DNA from: Pseudomaricurvus alcaniphilus
Lineage (GTDB): Bacteria; Pseudomonadota; Gammaproteobacteria; Pseudomonadales; Cellvibrionaceae
DNA: 64,000 nt
Assembly: GCF_011440395.1 (NCBI RefSeq)
Contig: NZ_JAAOIX010000007.1
Location: 228,710 to 292,709, forward strand
Reading direction: 5' to 3'
Part shown: in pieces, positions 46,612 through 54,641 of the stretch
Numbering within the stretch: position 1 is the stretch's first letter
Layout: the number at the start of each line of letters is the position of its first letter
The notes under the pieces: generated by a model
What the model saw: the letters and a program-made list of their open reading frames with translations, nothing else
The model's database searches: none
Told to the model about the DNA's origin: nothing
Translations under genes and position numbers: made by a program

Positions 46612-48150
46612 ATGACACTGGCCATTATCAATACCCGCGCCCGGCTGGGCCTGGAGGCGCCGCCGGTGACGGTCGAGGTGCATTTGTCCAACGGCTTGCC
46701 CTCGCTCTCCATTGTCGGCATGGCCGAGACCGCAGTTAAGGAAAGCAAGGACCGGGTGCGCAGTGCCATTCTCAACAGCCACTTTGAATTTCCTGCCCGC
46801 CGCATTACGGTCAACCTGGCGCCCGCCGACCTGCCCAAGGCCGGCGGCCAGTTTGACCTGCCCATCGCTCTCGGCATTCTCGCCGCCTCCGGCCAGTTGC
46901 CCGATGCCCGCTTCGAGCAACTGGAATTTATGGGTGAGCTGGCACTCAACGGCAACTTGCGCGCCGTGCCCGGTTGCCTGCCAGCAGCCATCGCCTGTGG
47001 CCGTGTTGGCCATGGCCTCTGTTGCCCAGCCGACAATGCCACCGAAGCAGCCCTGAGCGGCGAGACAGAAATCTTTGCCGCCGACTCCCTGTTGGCGGTG
47101 ACGGCGCACCTTATTGGTGCGCAAGCGCTGCAACCGCACACAGGTGAGGTGTATGCGCAGCCAGCGGCAGCGTCACTTGCAGGCCAGCCAGACTTGAGTG
47201 AGATCAAGGGCCAGGCCCAGGCCAAACGGGCCCTGGAAATCGCCGCCGCCGGCAATCATCATATATTGCTCTACGGCCCTCCCGGCACCGGTAAATCCAT
47301 GCTCGCCGCGCGCTTGCCCGGGCTCTTGCCGGCGCTGTCGAAGGCTGCGGCGGTGGAAGTGGCTTGTATGCACTCACTAACCCGGCGCCAACCGCTGAAC
47401 CGCTACCCGCAGCGCCCCTACGCCAACCCCCACCACACCGCCTCGGCGGTGGCCCTGGTCGGCGGTGGCTCCAACCCCCAACCCGGGGAAATTTCCCTGG
47501 CCCACAACGGCGTTTTATTTCTCGACGAGTTGCCGGAATTCCAGCGCTCGGTGCTGGAGGTCCTGCGCGAGCCGCTGGAATCTGGCTTTATTCGCATCAG
47601 CCGGGCCGCCGCCCAGGTCGAATACCCGGCCCGATTTTTATTGGTGGCGGCCATGAACCCCTGCCCCTGCGGTTACCTGGGCCAGCCGCAGTCGCGCAGC
47701 GGCAAGTGCTGCAGTTGCAGCCCCGACCAGGTGCGGCGCTATCGCAATAAAATTTCCGGGCCGCTGCTGGATCGCATCGACCTGCAAGTACCGGTGCTGG
47801 CCCTCAAGCAGGGCGAGCTGTTTAATGCCAGCAGCGCAGAGGGTTCGGCAGCGGTGCGCGAGCGGGTCGCGCTTGCACGCGAGCTGCAGCAGCAGCGGCA
47901 GCAGTGCAACAACGGCCAACTCGACAACCGGCAGTTGGCCCAGTGCCACCCGCTCAGCAAGAGCCAGCAGCAGCTGATGGAACACGCCATGTTGAACCTG
48001 GGGTTTTCCGCCCGCGCCCTGCACCGCACCCATAAGGTCGCCCGCACCATTGCCGACCTGGCGGGCGCCAGTGAAATTGGCGACCAGCACCTGCTGGAAG
48101 CCTTCAGCTACCGCAACTTCGACCGCGATCAAACTGACCCGGCGCTGTGA
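46612..48150 (+). CDS. comM: ComM/YifB-type magnesium-chelatase-like AAA+ helicase
   Basis: 512 aa. Lon-protease-like N-terminal domain (residues 1-120, including GLPSLSIVGMAETAVKESKDRV). AAA+ core: Walker A YGPPGTGKSMLA, Walker B GVLFLDELPEF, and a zinc-type Cys cluster in NPCPCGYLGQ---KCCSCSPDQ. C-terminal domain with GFSARALHRTHKVARTIADL. In Vibrio ComM is a branch-migration helicase for integrating transformed DNA. Confidence 0.95.
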   Translation: MTLAIINTRARLGLEAPPVTVEVHLSNGLPSLSIVGMAETAVKESKDRVRSAILNSHFEFPARRITVNLAPADLPKAGGQFDLPIALGILAASGQLPDARFEQLEFMGELALNGNLRAVPGCLPAAIACGRVGHGLCCPADNATEAALSGETEIFAADSLLAVTAHLIGAQALQPHTGEVYAQPAAASLAGQPDLSEIKGQAQAKRALEIAAAGNHHILLYGPPGTGKSMLAARLPGLLPALSKAAAVEVACMHSLTRRQPLNRYPQRPYANPHHTASAVALVGGGSNPQPGEISLAHNGVLFLDELPEFQRSVLEVLREPLESGFIRISRAAAQVEYPARFLLVAAMNPCPCGYLGQPQSRSGKCCSCSPDQVRRYRNKISGPLLDRIDLQVPVLALKQGELFNASSAEGSAAVRERVALARELQQQRQQCNNGQLDNRQLAQCHPLSKSQQQLMEHAMLNLGFSARALHRTHKVARTIADLAGASEIGDQHLLEAFSYRNFDRDQTDPAL

Positions 48151-48513
48151 CAGACAGGCTGGACCGGCGCAATTGGTGGCCTGGCCAAAGCGGTCCGGCG
48201 TCCCGGGTGCCATCAAGCTCAAGCAAGGGCTGTAATTCCACCTGCGCAAGAATGACAATAAGCGGCGCTAGTGGATGGGCATTTGCCGGGGCCCCGCCCG
48301 ATAATAAACTCGCCCGCCTGTGCTTATGCTAATCCCGGTGCCAGGGCCGATACCCGTTGCCGAAGCAGATATATAGAAGCGGCTTCTGCTGACGAGCGCA
48401 CGATTATCCAGCGCCGGGCTTATGGCCGTGGTCTCGATTTGCTACAATCCCCCCTTCCTCGCGACCCGGCGCGACAGCGCACTTGTCTCGTATTCGAACT
48501 TCCAGACACTCCT
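48151..48513 (+). other. Intergenic region comM-rep
   Basis: 363 bp without a supported gene. It holds a short hairpin around 48363-48391 (AGCAGA/TCTGCT) and a TACAAT (48443-48448) that could be the rep -10 box; no good -35 box is spaced with it. Open frames here are only N-terminal extensions of rep. Confidence 0.55.
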
Positions 48514-50526
48514 ATGGCCAAGCTCAACCCTCGTCAAAACGAAGCCGTGCACTATATAGACGGCCCAAGCCTGGTGCTGGCGGGCGCGGGCAGCGGTAAA
48601 ACCAGTGTGATTACCCGCAAGATCGCCTACCTGATCGAGCACTGCGGCATATCCGCCCGCAATATCGCCTCGCTGACCTTTACCAACAAGGCCGCCCGGG
48701 AAATGAAAGAGCGGGTGGGCAACCTGGTGAAGGGTTCCGCCAGCCGCGGCCTGACGGTGTCTACTTTCCATAACCTGGGCCTCAACATCATTCGGCGGGA
48801 GTACAAACTGCTGGGCTTCAAGCCCGGCTTCTCCATTTTTGACGCCGAGGATGCCCGCTCGCTGTTGAAGGAGCTGATGCTCAGGGAGGGCGACCTGGAT
48901 ACCGATCACCTGGATCGGGTCCAGCACCAGATCTCCGATTGGAAAAATAACCTCTACGGCCCCGACCAGGCGCTGAGCAAAGCCAGCAGCAAGGGTGAGG
49001 AGTGCATCGCCCACATCTACAAACGCTACAACTCCGCCCTGTTGGCCTACAACGCGGTGGACTTCGACGACCTGATCCTGGTGCCGGTGCAATTGTTCCT
49101 CAACCATCCCGAGGCACTGGAGCGCTGGCGCCGCAAGATTCGCTATTTGCTGGTGGACGAATACCAGGACACCAACGGCAGCCAGTACCTGTTGGTCAAG
49201 CTGCTGGTGGGGGATCGCGGCAGCCTCACCGTGGTGGGGGACGACGACCAGTCAATCTACGCCTGGCGCGGTGCCAATCCGGAGAACCTGTTTTTGCTGC
49301 AACAGGACTTTCCCAACCTGAAGGTGATCAAGCTGGAGCAGAATTACCGCTCCACCAGCCGCATCCTCAAGTGCGCCAACCACCTGATTGCCAACAACCC
49401 CCACGTGTTCGAAAAAGCGCTGTGGAGTGACAAGGGTATCGGCGAGCCGCTAAAACTGATCCGCTGTGCCAACGAAGACGCCGAAGCCGAGCGGGTGGCC
49501 ACCGAGATCTTTATGCAGCGCCAGGTGCGCAGTGCTCGCTACAGTGACTTTGCCATTCTCTACCGCGGCAATCACCAGGCGCGCCTGCTGGAAATCAAAT
49601 TGCAGCAACACCAGATTCCCTACAGCATCAACGGCGGCACCTCGTTTTTCGCCAAGACCGAAATCAAGGACATCATGGCCTACCTGCGGCTGATCGTGAA
49701 CCCGGCCGATGACAACGCCTTTTTGCGCGTTATTAACACCCCGCGGCGCCAGATCGGCACCTCCACCCTGGAGGCCCTCGGCAGCTACGCCAGTGAACGC
49801 CAGATCAGCCTGCTGGCAGCCTGCGGCGAGATGGGTATCCAGGGCCGTATTCCGCAGAAAAACCTGGAGCGCATTCAGCGCTTCTGCCGCTGGCTGGAAC
49901 AGATTGAAGCCAGCTCCCGGGAGGGCGACCCGGTGGCGACGGTGCGGCAAATGATTGAGGACATCGATTACGAGTCCTGGCTGCACCAGAACGCCTCCAG
50001 CCCCAAAGTGGCGGAGAAGCGCTTCGAGAATATCAATTACCTGGTGGAGAGCATTCGCACCATTATTGCCCGCGACGACGAAGAAAGTGGCGACGGCAAC
50101 CTGGAAGGCGCGATCCGCAAGCTGGTATTGCGCGATTTGCTGGAGCGGCAGTCGGAACAGGAAGACGAGCTCGACCAGGTGCAACTGATGACCCTGCACG
50201 CCTCCAAAGGCCTCGAGTTTCCCTACGTCTTTATGGTCGGTATGGAAGAGGATTTACTGCCGCACCGCACCAGCATCGAGGAAAACAATATTGAAGAAGA
50301 GCGGCGCCTGACTTACGTCGGTATCACTCGTGCACAGCGAGTCTTGCACATGACCCTGGCGGGCAAGCGCAAGCAGTTTGGCGAGGTCTGGGAAACCACT
50401 CCCAGTCGCTTCCTGGATGAGTTGCCGGAAGAAGATATCGAGAAAAGCGGCTTCGGCGAACACTGCCCGGAAAAAAACCAGTCCCGTGGCCGGGAGACAC
50501 TGGACAGCTTGCTCAGCAGTTTATAA
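48514..50526 (+). CDS. rep: ATP-dependent DNA helicase Rep
   Basis: 670 aa from the ATG at 48514 (MAKLNPRQNEAVHYIDGPSLV). SF1A 3'-5' helicase that clears replication roadblocks. Motif I LAGAGSGKT (about residues 22-30), Ia ASLTFTNKAAREMKERV, II YLLVDEYQDTN, III VVGDDDQSIYAWRGA, IV LEQNYRSTSRIL, V LMTLHASKGLEFPYVFMVG and VI EERRLTYVGITRAQ are all intact. Rep rather than UvrD or PcrA by start, length and neighbourhood. Confidence 0.96.
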   Translation: MAKLNPRQNEAVHYIDGPSLVLAGAGSGKTSVITRKIAYLIEHCGISARNIASLTFTNKAAREMKERVGNLVKGSASRGLTVSTFHNLGLNIIRREYKLLGFKPGFSIFDAEDARSLLKELMLREGDLDTDHLDRVQHQISDWKNNLYGPDQALSKASSKGEECIAHIYKRYNSALLAYNAVDFDDLILVPVQLFLNHPEALERWRRKIRYLLVDEYQDTNGSQYLLVKLLVGDRGSLTVVGDDDQSIYAWRGANPENLFLLQQDFPNLKVIKLEQNYRSTSRILKCANHLIANNPHVFEKALWSDKGIGEPLKLIRCANEDAEAERVATEIFMQRQVRSARYSDFAILYRGNHQARLLEIKLQQHQIPYSINGGTSFFAKTEIKDIMAYLRLIVNPADDNAFLRVINTPRRQIGTSTLEALGSYASERQISLLAACGEMGIQGRIPQKNLERIQRFCRWLEQIEASSREGDPVATVRQMIEDIDYESWLHQNASSPKVAEKRFENINYLVESIRTIIARDDEESGDGNLEGAIRKLVLRDLLERQSEQEDELDQVQLMTLHASKGLEFPYVFMVGMEEDLLPHRTSIEENNIEEERRLTYVGITRAQRVLHMTLAGKRKQFGEVWETTPSRFLDELPEEDIEKSGFGEHCPEKNQSRGRETLDSLLSSL

Positions 50527-50587
50527 GCCCGCTGCAACCGCGCCGCTTGCACCTGTACACATTGGCAACCGAGGTTAGTTAAAGAAT

Positions 50588-51286
50588 ATGACGTTACAGA
50601 AATTGACTCGCGGCCGGCGCCGCGCCCGCCACCTATTGTGTCTACCCCTCACCCTTGGGCTGGCGCTCAGCAGCGCTGTCGCGCTGGCCCAGCGCACTGC
50701 GGTGGGCGACGATGGGCGCGAAGTTCTGCTGCACGACAACGGTACCTGGGAGTACAAGTCCACCGACCGTTTCGCCACTGGCGCCGATGGCACCCGGGTG
50801 CGACTGAAAGACAACGGCGGCTGGGAAGTTATCGGCAATGCCCCGGTAACCCGGGAGGAGCAGGTAACCACCAGTCGCCTGGACGCCAAGCTGGACAAGG
50901 TGGTGATGGAGATTTTTCGGGAAAAACTGATTAAAAGTACCCGTTACGATTCGCGCACGGTTTTTTACCTCGACATCGAAGTATCCAGCTACAGCGAGCC
51001 GGTGGCGGCGCAATTGTCACACTTTAACCTGTTTAAAGTGAGCGACAGTCGCGGCAAACAATACCCGGTGCTGGGCATTGCGCCACAGAAAAAGCTGCTC
51101 CAGCCCGGTGATAAGTTGCAACTGGAGGTGCGCGTGGATGGCGCGCCGTCCGGGCTGCTGGCGGTGGGCACCCGGTATATGACCCTGCATATCGACAAGG
51201 CCGTTTTCGGCACCGAAACAGAGCTTAAGTTCAGCAAGCGGGTCGAGGACATAATCGAAGTAAAGCGCGACACACCGTTCGATTAA
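50588..51286 (+). CDS. Exported protein with paired DGxxVxLxDNGxWE repeats
   Basis: 232 aa, not recognised with certainty. An Arg-rich start, hydrophobic stretch LCLPLTLGLALSSAVALAQ and signal cleavage near ALAQ suggest export. Two short repeats, DGREVLLHDNGTWEY (about 39-53) and DGTRVRLKDNGGWEV (about 61-75), follow, then a beta-rich domain (FYLDIEVSSYSEPVAAQLSHF to DIIEVKR). The repeats resemble those of DUF3157-type envelope proteins. It ends 11 bp from the convergent hybrid kinase gene. Confidence 0.6.
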   Translation: MTLQKLTRGRRRARHLLCLPLTLGLALSSAVALAQRTAVGDDGREVLLHDNGTWEYKSTDRFATGADGTRVRLKDNGGWEVIGNAPVTREEQVTTSRLDAKLDKVVMEIFREKLIKSTRYDSRTVFYLDIEVSSYSEPVAAQLSHFNLFKVSDSRGKQYPVLGIAPQKKLLQPGDKLQLEVRVDGAPSGLLAVGTRYMTLHIDKAVFGTETELKFSKRVEDIIEVKRDTPFD

Positions 51287-51297
51287 AGGGCACTGCA

Positions 51298-53595
51298 CTA
51301 CTGCCCTGACACCTGCGCCATGGCGTCTATTTCTGTGCGCAAGCGGGACAGCATTTGTCGTATTTGGTCGGCATCCCGCTGCCGTGCACGGTTCTCCAAC
51401 TCGTAGACCAGATCGGCAAATGGGCCGCGCGTAAACAGCCGCGCAGAGCCCAGTAATTTGTGGGCGCAGTCGAACACCACATCCCAATCCTGATCCTCTT
51501 CCGCCTCTGCAATCGAGCGACAGAGCCGGCTAAATTCATTAGTGACATCTTCCGCCCTGATACCCACAGGTACCTCGAGGGTAGATTGCGTCTCAATCTC
51601 CGCGTCCGCCGCCGGGCCCTCATAAACATCAACGTGACGGCTGACACCGTAGTACAACAAGCTGTGTATCACCTTGGGGTTAAGCGGTTTATAGAGAATT
51701 TTATCGATACCCGCAGCGTACAGCTTATCTTCTTCACTGCCGGTAATATTGGCCGTCAGGGCAACAATGGGAACCGCAGGCAAGCGCTTGCGCAATGCCG
51801 CCGTCAGGGAAATACCATCCATGCCGGGCATATGCACGTCCAGTAAAATCAGGTCGAAACGGTGTTGCTCAGCCAGTGCCAGTGCGGTCATACCATCTTC
51901 CGCGGTCACCACCCCCGCACCCTCACTCTCCAGCTGGATACGAATCAGCTCCCGGCTCAGCTCATTGTCTTCCACTACCAGAATCGCGGCATCGGTAACC
52001 GGTCTCGCTGCGGGGCGGTCAACTTGCACTGTTGCAGCAGCGCTCTCCAGTTGCAGCGTGACCGTGGCTTCCGCGCCCATGCCCGCTTCACTCTCGAGGG
52101 TAATATTACCTTGCATGGCCTGGGCCAGTCGCTGGGCAATCGACAAGCCCAGGCCACTGCCGCCGAACTGGCGGGAAATACTGTCTTCGGCCTGCACAAA
52201 GGGCTGGAACAACAGTGGTAATTTGTCTTGTGCGATGCCGATGCCAGTATCTTTTACCGTGATCACCAACCGCGTTTTAGCATCACTGTCGAGCCAGGCT
52301 TTGGCCTCCAACCTGACGTAACCCTCACTGGTAAATTTAATGGCATTGTTCAACAGGTTGGTCACTATCTGTGCCAGCTTGGTGGGGTCACCGTACACCA
52401 TTAGAGGTACGCCGGGGTCGATCAGGCATTCTAGCGGCAGCTGTTTTTTCTCCGCCGCCGGGGCCTGCAAGGCCACTGCATTTTGCAAGCATTCGCGCAG
52501 GTTGAATTCAATACTTTCCAACTGTACCTGGCCATCTTCGAGGCGAATAAAATCGAGAATGTCATCGATCGTAGCCAGCAGTATGGCCGAGGCCTGGTCG
52601 ACAATTTTGCCGTAAGCTTTGCGCTTCTCGCTATCGTCCGAATCTTCCAGCAACTTCAGGTAGCCGATGATTGATGACAGCGGAGTGCGCAGTTCGTGAC
52701 TCATTTTCGCCAGGAATAATGCTTTCACCCGACCGGCCTCTTCGACCCTCTTGCTCGCCTCCTCCAGGTCGCGATTCTTGATTTTCAATTGGCCCAGGGT
52801 ATCGAGCAATTGCCGGGTGGCGTGCTGCACCTTCAGCTGCAAGTTTTCATTTGCGGCTTCTACCTTTGCGGCCATGGCATTGACGCCATTTTCCAACTCC
52901 AGTAACTCGCCGCTACCGGACGGTTTCACCCGCGCGGATAGATCCCCCTGCTGGATGTCATTCACCACCCGCGACAAATTGACGATGGGGCGGGTCAAGG
53001 CACTGGCCAATAGTAGCGATACGACGCTCACAAGCAGCGCCGCAGCCAGGGTGATAAACAAGCCATTGACCATCAATTGCTGCTGCAATTTCGCCAGTGG
53101 ATTGGTGTCGTAAAAAAACACAATTCTACCGAGAAATTCCCGCTCCAGCAGCGCGCCGCTTCCGGCTGGATTCAACTCCGGGTTTTCGCTTACCAGCACA
53201 CCGCTGGTAAACATGGGCAGGTTGAAAAACAGGCGCTCCTCGAAGCGATTGCAGGTACCGGGGTTGTAATAGCAATCGAGCAAATTCTCCACTTCGACGA
53301 CGTCGCCAGAGCTGGCCAGAATCTCTCCCTGGGCGTCAATAAAAGCCAGTGCCTTTAACACACCCGACACCCGGCGCTGGGTTGCGGCGAACGCCTGTAG
53401 CTCGCCCCGGTCCCCGGCCAGTAAATTGAACTCACTGGCCGCCGCCAGGTACTGGGCAAAACGCTGCCCCTGCACTTCCAGGTCCAACCGGGCATCGTCG
53501 ACCCGGGCCGCCACAAAGAACACCCCCAGTAGCAGAGCCAATAAAATCAGCGGTATCAATACCGAAAACAGGATTCTAAAGCGAATACCCTGCAT
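51298..53595 (-). CDS. GacS/BarA-like hybrid sensor histidine kinase
   Basis: 765 aa from the ATG at 53595. Domains in order: TM1 (about 7-29), a periplasmic sensor (30-173) with two Cys (108, 115), TM2 (177-199), HAMP (200-250), a coiled coil, HisKA with His300 in KMSHELRTPLSS, HATPase with NLLNNAIKF, DTGIGIA and GGSGLGLSIA, a receiver with LVVEDNE and ILLDVHMPGMDG, and a C-terminal HPt with DCAHKLLGSARLF. The chain is the BarA/GacS architecture; no DNA-binding output domain is present, so a separate regulator must exist. The start overlaps the stop of the binding-protein gene by one base (TGATG). Confidence 0.9.
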   Translation of the reverse strand: MQGIRFRILFSVLIPLILLALLLGVFFVAARVDDARLDLEVQGQRFAQYLAAASEFNLLAGDRGELQAFAATQRRVSGVLKALAFIDAQGEILASSGDVVEVENLLDCYYNPGTCNRFEERLFFNLPMFTSGVLVSENPELNPAGSGALLEREFLGRIVFFYDTNPLAKLQQQLMVNGLFITLAAALLVSVVSLLLASALTRPIVNLSRVVNDIQQGDLSARVKPSGSGELLELENGVNAMAAKVEAANENLQLKVQHATRQLLDTLGQLKIKNRDLEEASKRVEEAGRVKALFLAKMSHELRTPLSSIIGYLKLLEDSDDSEKRKAYGKIVDQASAILLATIDDILDFIRLEDGQVQLESIEFNLRECLQNAVALQAPAAEKKQLPLECLIDPGVPLMVYGDPTKLAQIVTNLLNNAIKFTSEGYVRLEAKAWLDSDAKTRLVITVKDTGIGIAQDKLPLLFQPFVQAEDSISRQFGGSGLGLSIAQRLAQAMQGNITLESEAGMGAEATVTLQLESAAATVQVDRPAARPVTDAAILVVEDNELSRELIRIQLESEGAGVVTAEDGMTALALAEQHRFDLILLDVHMPGMDGISLTAALRKRLPAVPIVALTANITGSEEDKLYAAGIDKILYKPLNPKVIHSLLYYGVSRHVDVYEGPAADAEIETQSTLEVPVGIRAEDVTNEFSRLCRSIAEAEEDQDWDVVFDCAHKLLGSARLFTRGPFADLVYELENRARQRDADQIRQMLSRLRTEIDAMAQVSGQ

Positions 53596-54593
53596 CAAAA
53601 TTCCCGCTCCCGTTGGCCCAGCTCCATCTCCAGCAGCGCTTCTGTGGGCAACTCAAGGTTGAGCAGCTCCGCCACCTCCCTGTTAACCAGCACGGAGAAG
53701 TAAGCCGGGTGGTCCGGAGTGGAGGTAAAACGCTGTTGCCGGGTGTAGGATTGCAGCCACTCACTGGCCTGTTCGGCAACGTCTTCCGGGCTGGAAAAAA
53801 CCGCCGCCAGCGCTCCGGCTCGAACATAATCTGCGGAAAAGCCCAGCAGCGGCTTTTTCTTGCGAAAACTCAGGTAGAGCATCCACTTGGCAATGGGGCG
53901 ATTAAAGATGTACTTGCCCGGCACCGCGATAAATACATCGATGTCACGATACAGTTGGCGCAAGGCGGCGAGGGGATTGTCGTCTTTTTGCAGCAGGTGC
54001 GATTGGAATTTTAGCTGCATCTGCGCGGCGGCAGCGTGCATACTTTCCACCAGCGGGGTCGAGGCGCTGTCGTACATTGTGCCGACGCTGTCGAGTTGCG
54101 GTGCAATCAAGCGGGCCAGGTTCAACTGGCGCAGTGCCGGTTGATCCATATAAATAGCGGTAAACTGGCCAGCGGCAATTCGAGCCCGGGCCTGGGGATA
54201 GCGCTGCACAAGATCTTTAAAACTGGACGACGGCACCAGTAGACTCAGCAGTGGCAAATGCACCGGCGTTTGTAGCAAGGTCTCTGTAGCAAGAGCGCCG
54301 ACGGCGATTGCGAAATCATGATCGGCGACGGCTTGATCGGCAGATAACCGTTGCCAGCTGTTGACGCTGTAACTGGTAATCTGGGTGGATGGCGACAGAC
54401 TGTTCGATAACGCCTGCAGCGCCGACCGATAGAGCGGCTCTTCGCCGCTGAGGATAAGGGCGATTTTTGGGCTTGTCGCTGGGCCTGTTGCAGCAGTTTG
54501 CGCCCGCCCCGCGTTTGCCTGTGTTGTCGCTGCCAATACCCAGAGGGCTAGCAGTAACGGTAAAAAAACTTTCAATCCATTGATGGTTTTCAA
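53595..54593 (-). CDS. Periplasmic ABC-type substrate-binding protein (no ABC transporter nearby)
   Basis: 332 aa. Signal peptide (VFLPLLLALWVLAATTQANA) followed by a periplasmic-binding fold of the ABC_sub_bind type (PF04392-like): PKIALILSGEEPLYRSAL, LPLLSLLVPSSSFKDLVQRYPQ, PQLDSVGTMYDSASTPLVE, RDIDVFIAVPGKYIFN and KPLLGFSADYVRAGALAAVFSSPEDVA. No permease or ATPase gene is adjacent. It is coupled to a hybrid kinase by a 1-nt overlap and preceded by a TonB receptor, so it may be a ligand-sensing partner rather than a transport component. Confidence 0.8.
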   Translation of the reverse strand: MKTINGLKVFLPLLLALWVLAATTQANAGRAQTAATGPATSPKIALILSGEEPLYRSALQALSNSLSPSTQITSYSVNSWQRLSADQAVADHDFAIAVGALATETLLQTPVHLPLLSLLVPSSSFKDLVQRYPQARARIAAGQFTAIYMDQPALRQLNLARLIAPQLDSVGTMYDSASTPLVESMHAAAAQMQLKFQSHLLQKDDNPLAALRQLYRDIDVFIAVPGKYIFNRPIAKWMLYLSFRKKKPLLGFSADYVRAGALAAVFSSPEDVAEQASEWLQSYTRQQRFTSTPDHPAYFSVLVNREVAELLNLELPTEALLEMELGQREREF

Positions 54594-54641
54594 TATCGTG
54601 ATCTCTCAGCTTCCTGCTGTTTTCGATTCGCTTACACCCAT

